This document shows, in pieces, positions 26,431 to 34,350 of a DNA stretch of 64,000 nucleotides. How positions within the stretch are numbered: the first letter of the stretch is position 1; each line of letters begins with the position of its first letter. The position numbers and the translations under genes were made by a program. The notes under the pieces were generated by a model that saw nothing but the letters and a program-made list of their open reading frames with translations, had not been told where the DNA came from and did no database searches. The stretch comes from Acidimicrobium ferrooxidans (lineage in GTDB: Bacteria > Actinomycetota > Geothermincolia > Fen-727 > Anoxymicrobiaceae). The stretch is from positions 591,543 through 655,542 of the forward strand of contig DYIU01000002.1 in NCBI GenBank assembly GCA_020723485.1, given 5' to 3'.

Positions 26431-27288
26431 TCAGGTGCTCTCGAACCGGGCCCCCTTGAGCCGCACGCTGCAGTTCTCGAAAGATCCGAGGCCTGGTATC
26501 TCTATGTCCATCGTGGTAACTATTCCTTCGAAAGCCCCGGCCTCAAATCCTTTCTGGATGAGGTCGGCGATGAGCTTACGGTCCAGGCGGTTCATCACGC
26601 CCAGGTGGAATTCCGGATACCTGTTGAACATCTCGGCGATGACCCCGGGGTCCAGCGCCTTCAGCAGCTCCACTATCCAGTCGAGGTTGGAGTTGGTTAT
26701 TTCGGCTATCGCCCCGGGCTCATAGCGGGGGAGCAGCTCCGCTATCCACGCGGAGTTCTCGTTGACCATCGACGCCACCACGGCGGGGTCTATGAACGGC
26801 AACAGCCTGGAAGCGAACTCGAGAGTGCTGTCCGCGACCGCCGCGAAGGCCTCGGGGTTCAGGCCGGCTGTCACCTGGACCATGAACCCGGGCATGCTGT
26901 TGGCGACCTCCGATATGGTCGACGGGTCGATGCACTCCATGAGCTTGAGCATGAATTCCGGGTTGTTGTTGTACGCGCTGGCGATTATCGCGGGGTCTAT
27001 CTGCCTGAGCATCTCCTCGAAGAACTGCGGGTTCTCGTTCACGGTCTTGCCGATGACTTCGGTGGACAGCTCGCCCAGGAGTCTGGCGTAGAACTCCGGG
27101 TTCTCGTTGAACGCCTCCGCCATGACCCTGGGGTCGAGGGTGGAGAGCGTCCCCACCAGCATCTCCTCAACCGACATCATCTTCCCCGCTGCAGCGCCCA
27201 CGGCCTTGAGCACCCGGCCTCCCGGCCTGCCGGCGCGCTGCCTCTGGTCGCACTTCTCCTCGTCGACGTGCTCGTCGTTGTCAGGCAT
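26431..27288 (-). CDS. Unrecognised protein made of 23-residue tandem repeats
   Basis: A 285-residue protein without a family I recognise. Residues 51-257 are nine consecutive repeats of exactly 23 residues, the last one degenerate. The consensus is L/I-D-P-x-x-I-A-x-x-x-N-x-N-P-E-F-x-x-x-L-L-x-x. Repeat starts are at 51, 74, 97, 120, 143, 166, 189, 212 and 235. The pattern of two short amphipathic helices per unit suggests an alpha-solenoid. The N-terminus (1-50) is charged, and the C-terminus (258-285) contains IEIPGLGSFENCSVRLKG, probably a strand-rich cap. ATG 27288 follows GGAGG. It sits 16 nt after a Cys-rich ferredoxin gene, so a scaffold role for that protein is a guess. Confidence 0.85.
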   Translation of the reverse strand: MPDNDEHVDEEKCDQRQRAGRPGGRVLKAVGAAAGKMMSVEEMLVGTLSTLDPRVMAEAFNENPEFYARLLGELSTEVIGKTVNENPQFFEEMLRQIDPAIIASAYNNNPEFMLKLMECIDPSTISEVANSMPGFMVQVTAGLNPEAFAAVADSTLEFASRLLPFIDPAVVASMVNENSAWIAELLPRYEPGAIAEITNSNLDWIVELLKALDPGVIAEMFNRYPEFHLGVMNRLDRKLIADLIQKGFEAGAFEGIVTTMDIEIPGLGSFENCSVRLKGARFEST

Positions 27289-27304
27289 GATACCTCCACT
27301 TGGC

Positions 27305-28216
27305 TTAACTGCCGCCGTACTCCGCGATCAGCCTCTTGATGTCGAGCGGGGCGCTCCTGGTCGGGTCGAGCTCGAGCGCTATCGCGCCGTACTCGCATGC
27401 TCCCTCGCACACACCGCAGCCCATGCATTTGGCGCGGTCGACGACTGCGACCTCCTCCACCGCCACCGCGTCGAACGGGCATATCTCGGCGCAGTCGCCG
27501 CAGGCGGTGCATTCCTCGTTTACCACCGCGACGTAGCCGCTCGAGGCCAGCATCGGTGACCCGAACTTATTCCAGGCCTTCATCCCGATGCAGCAGCACG
27601 GGCAGCAGTTGCATATCGCAAAGAACCGGCCGTCGACCACGTCCTTGAAGAACGCGTTGTGGACGTGGCCGCGCTTGCGCTCCGCCCTGAGTATCTCGAC
27701 CGCCTCCTCGGCGCTCGCCTGGCGGGCCCTGAATCCCTCGTTGTCCAGGACGAAGGAGGCGACCGGGTCGCCGACCGCCATGCACACGTCGGTCGGCTCG
27801 CAGTGGTTCTCCTGCAGCAGCCGGCAGGGGCAGTCGAACACCGCTATCTTCTGCGGGTTCTTGAGCACGATGTCGTGGGCAATCTTGTAGGGGACGACGT
27901 GCTCCATCCCACGGAGCTCCACGTCCTCCTGGACCATCACAAGGTCCTCCGCCAGCCCGAGGGGCATGACCTTTCCGTGGTAGCTCGACGTCTCGGCCGA
28001 GAGCCCGTCTCTCAACACCTTGCGCGCATAGAGCTCGATGACCTCTTCCACGTCCGGCGGGATGTCCTGGAGTGGGGGTTTGCTCACCAGCCCCAGCGGG
28101 CCTCCGACCTTTGTCAGGTAGTGGTCGATGTACTTGATATAGAGGTAGAGGTGCGCGGTGTTCTCCGCGTTCTCGAGCCCCAGTTCCTTGGACAGATTCT
28201 TGGTCGTGTCTTTCAA
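27305..28216 (-). CDS. Cys-rich ferredoxin-domain protein with CPCR and CxCCPCCC motifs
   Basis: A 303-residue protein. An N-terminal domain of about 225 residues carries DCPCR (129-132) and the dense motif CNCCPCCC (202-209). A two-cluster ferredoxin domain follows (C236-C239-C242-C246 and C264-C267-C270-C274). A second protein of the same layout is encoded at 33408-34211. I do not know a named function; a role in electron transfer to or from a CoA-thioester enzyme is possible because a CoA transferase lies 25 nt upstream in the same unit. TTG 28216 with AAAGGTCGG upstream is the start. The cysteine motifs are certain, the function is not. Confidence 0.78.
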   Translation of the reverse strand: MKDTTKNLSKELGLENAENTAHLYLYIKYIDHYLTKVGGPLGLVSKPPLQDIPPDVEEVIELYARKVLRDGLSAETSSYHGKVMPLGLAEDLVMVQEDVELRGMEHVVPYKIAHDIVLKNPQKIAVFDCPCRLLQENHCEPTDVCMAVGDPVASFVLDNEGFRARQASAEEAVEILRAERKRGHVHNAFFKDVVDGRFFAICNCCPCCCIGMKAWNKFGSPMLASSGYVAVVNEECTACGDCAEICPFDAVAVEEVAVVDRAKCMGCGVCEGACEYGAIALELDPTRSAPLDIKRLIAEYGGS

Positions 28217-28241
28217 ATCAATCCGACCTTTCCGGCCGCCG

Positions 28242-29420
28242 CTACGCGACGGCGCCTCCTTCCTTCAACCTTCCTATCTCCTCCGCGGAGCATCCCAGCA
28301 TCGCCAGGACCTCATCGGTGTGCTCGCCGAGCGAAGGGGCGGACCTGCGTATCTCGCCAGGGGTGGCCGAGAACTTGAACGGAATGCCGAGGGTCCGCAT
28401 CGGCCCGACCTTCTCGTCGTCGACCTCTATCACCATGCGCCGGTGGAGGACCTGGGGGTCCTCGGCCATCTCAGCCATGTCCAGGACAGGGCTCACGCAA
28501 GTGTCCTCACCGGCGAAGATCTCCATCCACTCGGCCCTGGTCTTCTCCTTGAAGGTCGCGCGGAAATAATCGAATATCTCTTTGTACCTGTCGAACGAGA
28601 ACTGCATGTCCGCGTACTCCGGCCTGCCCAGGAGCTCGCACGTCCGCTTCCAGAACTTGCCCTCGATCGCCCCCACCGCCATGTACCCGTCCGCTGCCTC
28701 GTAGACGTTGTAGAAGGGGGTCGCGCCCCACAGGAAGTGCTCTCCGCGCTCGAGCGCGCGTCCCGAGATGAACAGGTCGCCCGTGACCGCTGCGAGCCAC
28801 GAGATGACCCCGTCCATCATGGAGACGTCGAGGTGCTGACCCTCACCGGTCTTCTTCATGTGGATGTAAGCCATGAGAATGGACATCGCGCTGAACATCC
28901 CGCCCCCCGCGAGGTCCGCGATCTGGACCCCGCATATCACCGGGAGCCCCCCGGGGTGACCAGTGGCGTCCAGTATCCCCGCATAGCCCAGGTAGTTCAT
29001 GTCGTGGCCGGCCACGTCGCGGTAAGGGCCGTCCTGGCCGTACCCGGTGACCGAGCAGTAGACTATCGCCGGGTTCACCTCCCGGAGCGTCTCGTAGTCG
29101 AGCCCGAGCCGTTCCATCACCCCCGGCCGGAACTGCTCGACCAGGACCTCCGCCCATCCGGCGAGCTCGAGGAGAAGCTCCCTGCCCTCCTTCTGCTTCA
29201 GGTTTATCGCGATACTGCGCTTGTTGCGGTTGACGATGTGGTGGAGCACGCTCATCCCGGAACCGGTGTAAGGGGGAGCGGTCCGCGCGTAGTCACCCCC
29301 GCTGACGTCCTCCACCTTTATCACGTCTGCGCCCATGTCGGCCAACAGCATGGTCCCGAAGGGTCCGGGGAGTAGCCTGGTCAGGTCAAGGACTCTCATG
29401 CCCTCTAGCGGCAGCGTCAT
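28242..29420 (-). CDS. Family III CoA transferase (CaiB/BaiF type)
   Basis: A 392-residue family III CoA transferase or racemase. Family motifs are LEGMRVLDLTRLLPGPFGTMLLADMGADVIKVE, NRNKRSIAINLKQKEGRELL, and GHDMNYLGYAGILDATG with the catalytic Asp of the family in that segment. DVSMMDGVISWLA follows. Relatives move CoA between carboxylic acids or epimerise 2-methylacyl-CoA. The substrate is not evident. ATG 29420 follows GGAGG. It heads a four-gene minus-strand unit with 16 to 25 nt gaps. Confidence 0.9.
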   Translation of the reverse strand: MTLPLEGMRVLDLTRLLPGPFGTMLLADMGADVIKVEDVSGGDYARTAPPYTGSGMSVLHHIVNRNKRSIAINLKQKEGRELLLELAGWAEVLVEQFRPGVMERLGLDYETLREVNPAIVYCSVTGYGQDGPYRDVAGHDMNYLGYAGILDATGHPGGLPVICGVQIADLAGGGMFSAMSILMAYIHMKKTGEGQHLDVSMMDGVISWLAAVTGDLFISGRALERGEHFLWGATPFYNVYEAADGYMAVGAIEGKFWKRTCELLGRPEYADMQFSFDRYKEIFDYFRATFKEKTRAEWMEIFAGEDTCVSPVLDMAEMAEDPQVLHRRMVIEVDDEKVGPMRTLGIPFKFSATPGEIRRSAPSLGEHTDEVLAMLGCSAEEIGRLKEGGAVA

Positions 29421-29524
29421 AGGAATCAACCTCCCGGAGGCGGCTCAAAAATCCAGTACAGTATCACAGAAACGATATGGCCGTTCAACATGACGGCGGC
29501 TCGCGGACGCGTGCGGGCCGCGGC

Positions 29525-30445
29525 TCAGGTCGCCAGCTCGTAGATGCTCAGGACGAAGTAGAAGAGCAGAAGCAGGGCAAGAGGATAGATTATGAGGTTT
29601 GTGTTGAGCTCAATGTGTGGCGGGTGATACAGAGCGAACATCAGCACGGTGAAGCCGATGGCCCCGAATATGCCCAACCCGTTGAAAAGCCGGTACTGCC
29701 AGTTGAGAGAGGGTGAGAGGACCGCCCAGATTCCTGCGGCGGCGCAAAGGACTGTCGTCGGTATCATCGCGTTGATGAGCCGCTTCTGCCCGAACACCAC
29801 TCCGGACGTCCGGTAACCCGCCACCTCGTCGAAGGGAGCGTCGTTTGCCACGCTGGGCATGTACATGTTGGCGGCGAACAGCCAGCCGAACACGACGGGC
29901 TGGATAGGCGGAAGGTCGGAAGACACTATCGCCATACCGGCGCACAGGATCAACACCGCACCGGTTGCGTTGGTCACGATGTCCAGAACCGGCTTGCTCT
30001 TGAAACTGAACCAGGGGTGGGAGTAAAGGACCCCCAGAAGGAGCACCGCTCCGATCATGAAGGCGGCGAAGCGAAAGTTGACCAGTAGGGAGAACACCAC
30101 GCAACCCACACCGGTTATCGTGAATAGCAGTACGGTCTCTATCTTGCCCATCTCACCGGTCACGAAAGGCTGCTGGGAGATATCCTTGTCCGCTTTATAT
30201 AGTCCGTCATGGACCTTGTCCGCCTGAACGTCCACGTAGCAGTTGAGAGAGCTCGAGAAGAAAGACCCCATGAAGAAGGCGATGTAGGCGAAAAGGACCG
30301 TGACCCACGAATGCTCGACCGCCTTGGCCGTGCCGTCCTGTATCATGTCCAGCCCGGCGGAGAGCGCGAGCACCAGGGGAAAGAGATAGATCAGCATGGT
30401 CTTGAGGCGGAAGAGCCTCGCGTACTTGCTCAGGTACTTGCGCAC
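29525..30445 (-). CDS. UbiA-like prenyltransferase family membrane protein
   Basis: A 306-residue protein with about eight to nine membrane helices. The first Asp-rich site reads NCYVDVQADKVHD, close to NDxxDxxxD but with Cys in place of the first Asp. The second reads ANDAPFDEVAGYRTSG. These are the positions that bind prenyl diphosphate and Mg2+ in UbiA. It may attach a prenyl chain to an aromatic or other acceptor. GTG 30445 is preferred because the hydrophobic part starts soon after; an ATG at 30526 would add 27 Gly/Ala/Ser-rich residues. The altered first motif leaves the activity unsure. Confidence 0.75.
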   Translation of the reverse strand: MRKYLSKYARLFRLKTMLIYLFPLVLALSAGLDMIQDGTAKAVEHSWVTVLFAYIAFFMGSFFSSSLNCYVDVQADKVHDGLYKADKDISQQPFVTGEMGKIETVLLFTITGVGCVVFSLLVNFRFAAFMIGAVLLLGVLYSHPWFSFKSKPVLDIVTNATGAVLILCAGMAIVSSDLPPIQPVVFGWLFAANMYMPSVANDAPFDEVAGYRTSGVVFGQKRLINAMIPTTVLCAAAGIWAVLSPSLNWQYRLFNGLGIFGAIGFTVLMFALYHPPHIELNTNLIIYPLALLLLFYFVLSIYELAT

Positions 30446-30588
30446 AGTGCCCCCGTCCCTCCTTGATGCTGCCGTGCTGCTCGACGCGCCGCCAATACAT
30501 ACGGGCGCACCGCCGCCGCCCTTCATTCAGCAGGATTCTAGCACAGCGGACCTGTCTTTAGCTCCCGGAATAAAGTATCTTTGATGGC

Positions 30589-31464
30589 ATGGGATTCCAG
30601 ATTGAGATAACCGGTGATTCCTCGTTCTGTCCGGGGGTAGAACGGGCATTCCGCATAACCGAGGAGACGATGTCGGGGCAGGCGAACGTCACGTATTCGC
30701 TCGGGCCGCTGATCCATAACCCGGCGGTGGTCTCGCGCCTGGCCGCCCTTGGGCTGAAGACCATCGACCTCGACAGCGCGGAGCTGCCCGACCTGGAAGG
30801 CGCGCAGGTGCTGATCCGCTCCCACGGGATAGATACCGAGAGCGAGCGTAGGCTTCAGGAACTCGGGGCGGTGCTGGTCGACGCTACCTGCCCCACCGTC
30901 AAGCGCGCCCAGCGGGCCGCCGCCAGGTTCGTGGAGGAGGGCCGTACGGTGCTGGTCCTCGGGTCCGCCTCCCACCCCGAGGTCCGCTCAATAGTAGGCA
31001 GGGCGCCCGGACCGGTCACGGTGCTCGAAAGCCCCGGGGACGCGAGCCGCTGGGTCGAGGAGAAGGGGGCCTCGGCGGGGCGCGTGGGTGTTGTGTGCCA
31101 GACGACTATCGCCCGGGACCTGAGGGACTCGGTGCTCGCGGTGCTGGAGGGGTCGGTCCGGGACCTGGAGGTGGGGGACACGATCTGCGAGGCGGTGCTC
31201 AAGCGCAGGGAAGAGGCAACCGAGCTGGCGGGGCGGGTGGACGTGATGATAGTCGTAGGCGGGCGCAACTCAAGCAACACGACCCGGCTCGCGGAGATCT
31301 GCCACGAGACCGGTGTGCCCACCCACCTCATCGAGAATCCCTCCGAGCTCGACCCTGGGTGGTTCGAGTCGGCCCGCCTCGTCGGAGTCACGGGCGGGGC
31401 TTCCACGCCGGCCTGGCTCATCAAGGAGACGGTCGGGCGCCTCGAGGAGATATCGGCCGCCTGA
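30589..31464 (+). CDS. ispH: 4-hydroxy-3-methylbut-2-enyl diphosphate reductase (IspH/LytB)
   Basis: A 291-residue IspH, the last enzyme of the MEP isoprenoid pathway, making IPP and DMAPP with a 4Fe-4S cluster. Cluster ligands are C14 (FCPGVERAF), C101 (ATCPTVKRAQ) and C200 (TICEAVLKRREEA). Substrate residues H43, H79 and H129 and E131 (SHPEV) are present. ATG 30589 gives the normal N-terminus. It is divergent from the UbiA-like gene. Its stop TGA lies in a small palindrome, TGACCCC and GGGGTCA around 31462-31483, that leads into a REP-like element. Confidence 0.95.
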   Translation: MGFQIEITGDSSFCPGVERAFRITEETMSGQANVTYSLGPLIHNPAVVSRLAALGLKTIDLDSAELPDLEGAQVLIRSHGIDTESERRLQELGAVLVDATCPTVKRAQRAAARFVEEGRTVLVLGSASHPEVRSIVGRAPGPVTVLESPGDASRWVEEKGASAGRVGVVCQTTIARDLRDSVLAVLEGSVRDLEVGDTICEAVLKRREEATELAGRVDVMIVVGGRNSSNTTRLAEICHETGVPTHLIENPSELDPGWFESARLVGVTGGASTPAWLIKETVGRLEEISAA

Positions 31465-31473
31465 CCCCGCACA

Positions 31474-31503
31474 ATCGGGGTCAGGTCACTTTGTTGCGTT
31501 TTT
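31474..31503 (+). repeat. REP-like element, left arm of a 30-bp inverted pair
   Basis: The sequence begins ATCGGGGTCAGGTCACTTTG and ends in GTTGCGTTTTT. It is repeated perfectly, inverted, at 33372-33401. It starts 10 nt after the ispH stop and points in the sense direction of ispH. Confidence 0.85.
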
Positions 31504-31561
31504 TCATGTCCATGATCGGCACGCCGGGTGAGGTCCCGTCCTGCAACGCGGTGGTATTCAC

Positions 31562-32473
31562 ATGTCCATATTCGAAGGCAGAGGCAGCAGGTTCTACTAT
31601 GTTGCGGCATTCCTGACGCTTGCGGCTTGGGGCTCGTACGGCGTGTTCGTCCGGTGGACTGGACTCGAGGGGCAGGAGCAGTACCTGGTGCTCTGGAGGA
31701 CGCTCATCGGGCTCGTGCCCATTGTCCTCGCCATCATTCTTTCCGGCAGGCTCCACGAGCTGAAGGTGCGCGGTCACTACCTCCTGCTGGCCATCAGCGG
31801 GCTCACCGTCGGCGTGCAATCGTACAGCAGCACAAAGGCTATCAACCTCCTGCCGGTCAGCGACGCGCTCTTCATAATCTACCTGGCGCCGGTCCTCGTC
31901 GCGGTGTTTGCGCCCGTCGTGCTAAAGGAGAAGCTGGAGAGGAGCACCATCGTGGCGCTCTCCATAGCTCTGGGAGGACTGGCGGTCATCTCTTTCGCCG
32001 GCCGGGGCGACTCCGGGAACGCGTTGAACCTCGCGGGCGTAGGCTTCGCGGTGCTCTCCGCCTTCAGCTATGCGGCACTCATACTGGTGGTTAAGATACT
32101 CCGGAACAGCCTGCCGCCGATGGCCGTTTATTTCTACCAGTCGGTCGTTGTGGTAGCCATCATGCTCCCGTTCACCGGGTTCAAAGTCCCGCATTTGACC
32201 GGCAGGGAATGGGTGTCGCTTCTGCTGCTCGGGCTGTTCTTCACCGCGTTCCTGGGCATCGTCTACGTCACAATCGTGAAACGGGTGAAGGCCCAGCACA
32301 TGGGAGTTCTCTCCTATATAGACCCCGTGTCCGCCACCCTGTTCGCATGGGCACTTCTGGGAGAGACGCCGGGCTGGCAGAACTTCGTGGGCGGAGCGCT
32401 CATAATCGCGGCAGGGATGATTGTGCTGTTCATCGGGGCGGAACCAGAAGTACCGGACGAACCGCACGCCTGA
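31562..32473 (+). CDS. EamA/DMT family transporter
   Basis: A 303-residue protein with ten predicted membrane helices arranged as two EamA halves. The first ends near VISFAGRGDSG and the second begins ALNLAGVGFAVLSAFSYAAL. VYVTIVKRVKAQHMGVLSYIDPVSATLFAW is the typical last-helices motif. DMT exporters move metabolites or amino acids out of the cell; the substrate cannot be told. The start at ATG 31562 has only a weak ribosome site. The gene lies inside the segment bounded by the 30-bp inverted REP-like pair and is convergent with the SDR gene. Confidence 0.9.
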   Translation: MSIFEGRGSRFYYVAAFLTLAAWGSYGVFVRWTGLEGQEQYLVLWRTLIGLVPIVLAIILSGRLHELKVRGHYLLLAISGLTVGVQSYSSTKAINLLPVSDALFIIYLAPVLVAVFAPVVLKEKLERSTIVALSIALGGLAVISFAGRGDSGNALNLAGVGFAVLSAFSYAALILVVKILRNSLPPMAVYFYQSVVVVAIMLPFTGFKVPHLTGREWVSLLLLGLFFTAFLGIVYVTIVKRVKAQHMGVLSYIDPVSATLFAWALLGETPGWQNFVGGALIIAAGMIVLFIGAEPEVPDEPHA

Positions 32474-32488
32474 GCAGGGCGTCGACCG

Positions 32489-33340
32489 CTAGAGCAGCTT
32501 CATCAGTGAGAGCACTTTCATTACCGGCCTCTCCAGCCCGAGCCTGTTCAGGAGCGCCAGAAACCAGTACCAGGGACCGGGCGCCGCCCTCTGCACCGCC
32601 CAGAGCACCTTGGCCGCCGCCTGGGGAAACACGTAGAGCCGGTTCCTTTCGACCGCGGCTATGAGCTTTTCCGCTACTCGGGCGGGGTCCATCCGCCCTT
32701 TGTCGAGTGCGGTCGCAAAGTAGTCGTGCTCCCAGCTGTCGATGTTCCGCATAGTGTCGGCGAGGTGCGAGCGGAAGTAGATGGGACAGGCGACGGTAAC
32801 GCCGATGCGGCTCTTCGCGAGCTCCGATTTCAGGGTCTCCGAGATCGAGACGATGGCCGACTTGGTGGAGTTGTACGGCGCGAGCTCCGCGAGGGAGACG
32901 ATGCCCGCAATGGACGCGATGTTGAGTATGTGGCCACCGCCCTGAGCCTTCATCCTGGGGACGAACTCGGTACAGGTGTGGATGACACCCCAGAGGTTCG
33001 TGTCGATGATGTATCGCCAGTCCTCGAGCGGTATCTCGCCCGTCCATCCCAGCACGGCGACTCCGGCGTTGTTCACCAGCAGGTCGACTCCGCCCCACTC
33101 GGCGAAGAAGTGCTGCGTCATCTCGGCCACGTCGCCCGCCACCCCTACGTCAGCATGGAAGACGGCGCCCGAGCCCCCCGCGCGCTCTACGAGCCCGAGG
33201 GTCTCCTCCGCCCCGGCGTCGTTGATGTCGACGATGCCAACACGCCATCCCACGCACGCCAGCTCGAGTGAAAGGGCTCTTCCCAGCCCGGAGCCGGCGC
33301 CGGTTACCACCGCCGTCTTTCGAGAAAACCTGCTGGACAA
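32489..33340 (-). CDS. Classical short-chain dehydrogenase/reductase
   Basis: A 283-residue classical SDR. It has the cofactor motif TGAGSGLGRAL, D-I-N after strand 2 (VGIVDINDAG, favouring NAD), NNAGVAVLG, the catalytic Ser in NIASIAGIV and YNSTK (YxxxK). The C-terminal extension (WYWFLALLNRLGLERPVMKVL) is hydrophobic and may touch the membrane. The substrate is unknown. TTG 33340 follows GGGAGG. It ends 15 nt from the EamA stop (convergent) and lies within the inverted-repeat-bounded segment. Confidence 0.9.
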   Translation of the reverse strand: MSSRFSRKTAVVTGAGSGLGRALSLELACVGWRVGIVDINDAGAEETLGLVERAGGSGAVFHADVGVAGDVAEMTQHFFAEWGGVDLLVNNAGVAVLGWTGEIPLEDWRYIIDTNLWGVIHTCTEFVPRMKAQGGGHILNIASIAGIVSLAELAPYNSTKSAIVSISETLKSELAKSRIGVTVACPIYFRSHLADTMRNIDSWEHDYFATALDKGRMDPARVAEKLIAAVERNRLYVFPQAAAKVLWAVQRAAPGPWYWFLALLNRLGLERPVMKVLSLMKLL

Positions 33341-33371
33341 TCGGGACCTCCCGTTTGTGATTCACCCCGTC

Positions 33372-33401
33372 AAAAACGCAACAAAGTGACCTGACCCCGA
33401 T
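33372..33401 (-). repeat. REP-like element, right arm of a 30-bp inverted pair
   Basis: A perfect inverted copy of 31474-31503. It lies 6 nt after the stop codon of the minus-strand ferredoxin gene (33408-34211) and points in that gene's sense direction. Confidence 0.85.
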
Positions 33402-33407
33402 GTTGCG

Positions 33408-34211
33408 TTATTCGATGTCGACGCCGGCTTCCACCCTGCGCTTGAGGCTTTCGATCAGCTCGGCGCCAGGGTCGATTCGCACCTTGATGAAATCCCGCGA
33501 GCAGGCGGCCGCGCATCCCCCGCAGCCGAGGCACATGTCGCCGATGACGGCGACCCCGTCTGCGAGGGTGATGTTCTCAACCGGGCAGACCGGGACGCAT
33601 TCGCCGCACCCGACGCAGCCGTCCTCCACCTCCACGTTGACGCCCTCGAGCTTTACCAGGCTCCGGGGGTACGCGCCGACCAGCCCCTTCATCTCCGAGC
33701 GCACGATGCAGCAGCAGGGGCAGCAGAAGCACAGGGTCACGAAGCGGTCAAACGGGCGGGCGCCAAAGACGTACTCGTCCACCTTCATGTGGCCGATCAT
33801 GGGGAGCAGTCCGCGCGACAAGGCGTTCTCCATGTGCTCGAGGCCCTCCTCGACAGTGGCGTGATAGCCGACCTCCGGGTTCACGGCCGCCGCGGCGTCC
33901 CCCAGCAGCATGCAGCCGAGCTCCCGCGGGTGCGCCTCGCAGCCCTCTCCAGCGCGGCAGGGGCACTTGTAGGCTATCGTCCTGTGGCTCGCCCTCCTCA
34001 CGTAGTCGCGGACCACGTCCGCCGGGGCCACCACGCCGGGCGGGACCTCTATGTCCTCGCTGACCGGGATGAAGGAGCCGCGGAACGACTTCTCAGAGGC
34101 GATCGGCGCGGCCATCTGCCTGAAGGGAGAAAAGCGCCCGAGCCGCTTCGCCCAGTGCGTCAGGCGCCAGAACCTGAGCGCGAGCTCTATGTGGTAACGC
34201 TTCCTCTTCAC
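33408..34211 (-). CDS. Cys-rich ferredoxin-domain protein, second paralog
   Basis: A 267-residue protein sharing the whole layout of the one at 27305-28216: KCPCR at 82-86, CFCCPCCC at 161-168, then two ferredoxin motifs (C199-C202-C205-C209 and C227-C230-C233-C237). A segment GCMLLGDAA matches VCMAVGDPV of the paralog. The N-terminus is basic and shorter. Two such genes 5 kb apart in different operons suggest a real family. No function is known to me; it is likely an electron carrier with an extra metal site. GTG 34211 has GGAGAAG upstream. Confidence 0.78.
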   Translation of the reverse strand: MKRKRYHIELALRFWRLTHWAKRLGRFSPFRQMAAPIASEKSFRGSFIPVSEDIEVPPGVVAPADVVRDYVRRASHRTIAYKCPCRAGEGCEAHPRELGCMLLGDAAAAVNPEVGYHATVEEGLEHMENALSRGLLPMIGHMKVDEYVFGARPFDRFVTLCFCCPCCCIVRSEMKGLVGAYPRSLVKLEGVNVEVEDGCVGCGECVPVCPVENITLADGVAVIGDMCLGCGGCAAACSRDFIKVRIDPGAELIESLKRRVEAGVDIE

Positions 34212-34350
34212 CGCTTCTCCAGGTTGCTTTCAGGAGTCAGACCTCTCACCGGGGCACCCTCCAGTAAGACTCCAGCTCGATAACGCGCAGCTATAATAAC
34301 TCAATTCGATTCCGCGCGACCTTGATGAAGACCGCCAAGCGCGGCCATTC

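Noticed and set aside
26580-27140. CRISPR-like or minisatellite array
   Set aside because: The 69-nt periodicity is in coding sequence for the 23-residue repeats, and the DNA units have diverged.
31474-33401. Composite transposon
   Set aside because: No transposase or target duplication is visible; the arms belong to the dispersed REP-like family.
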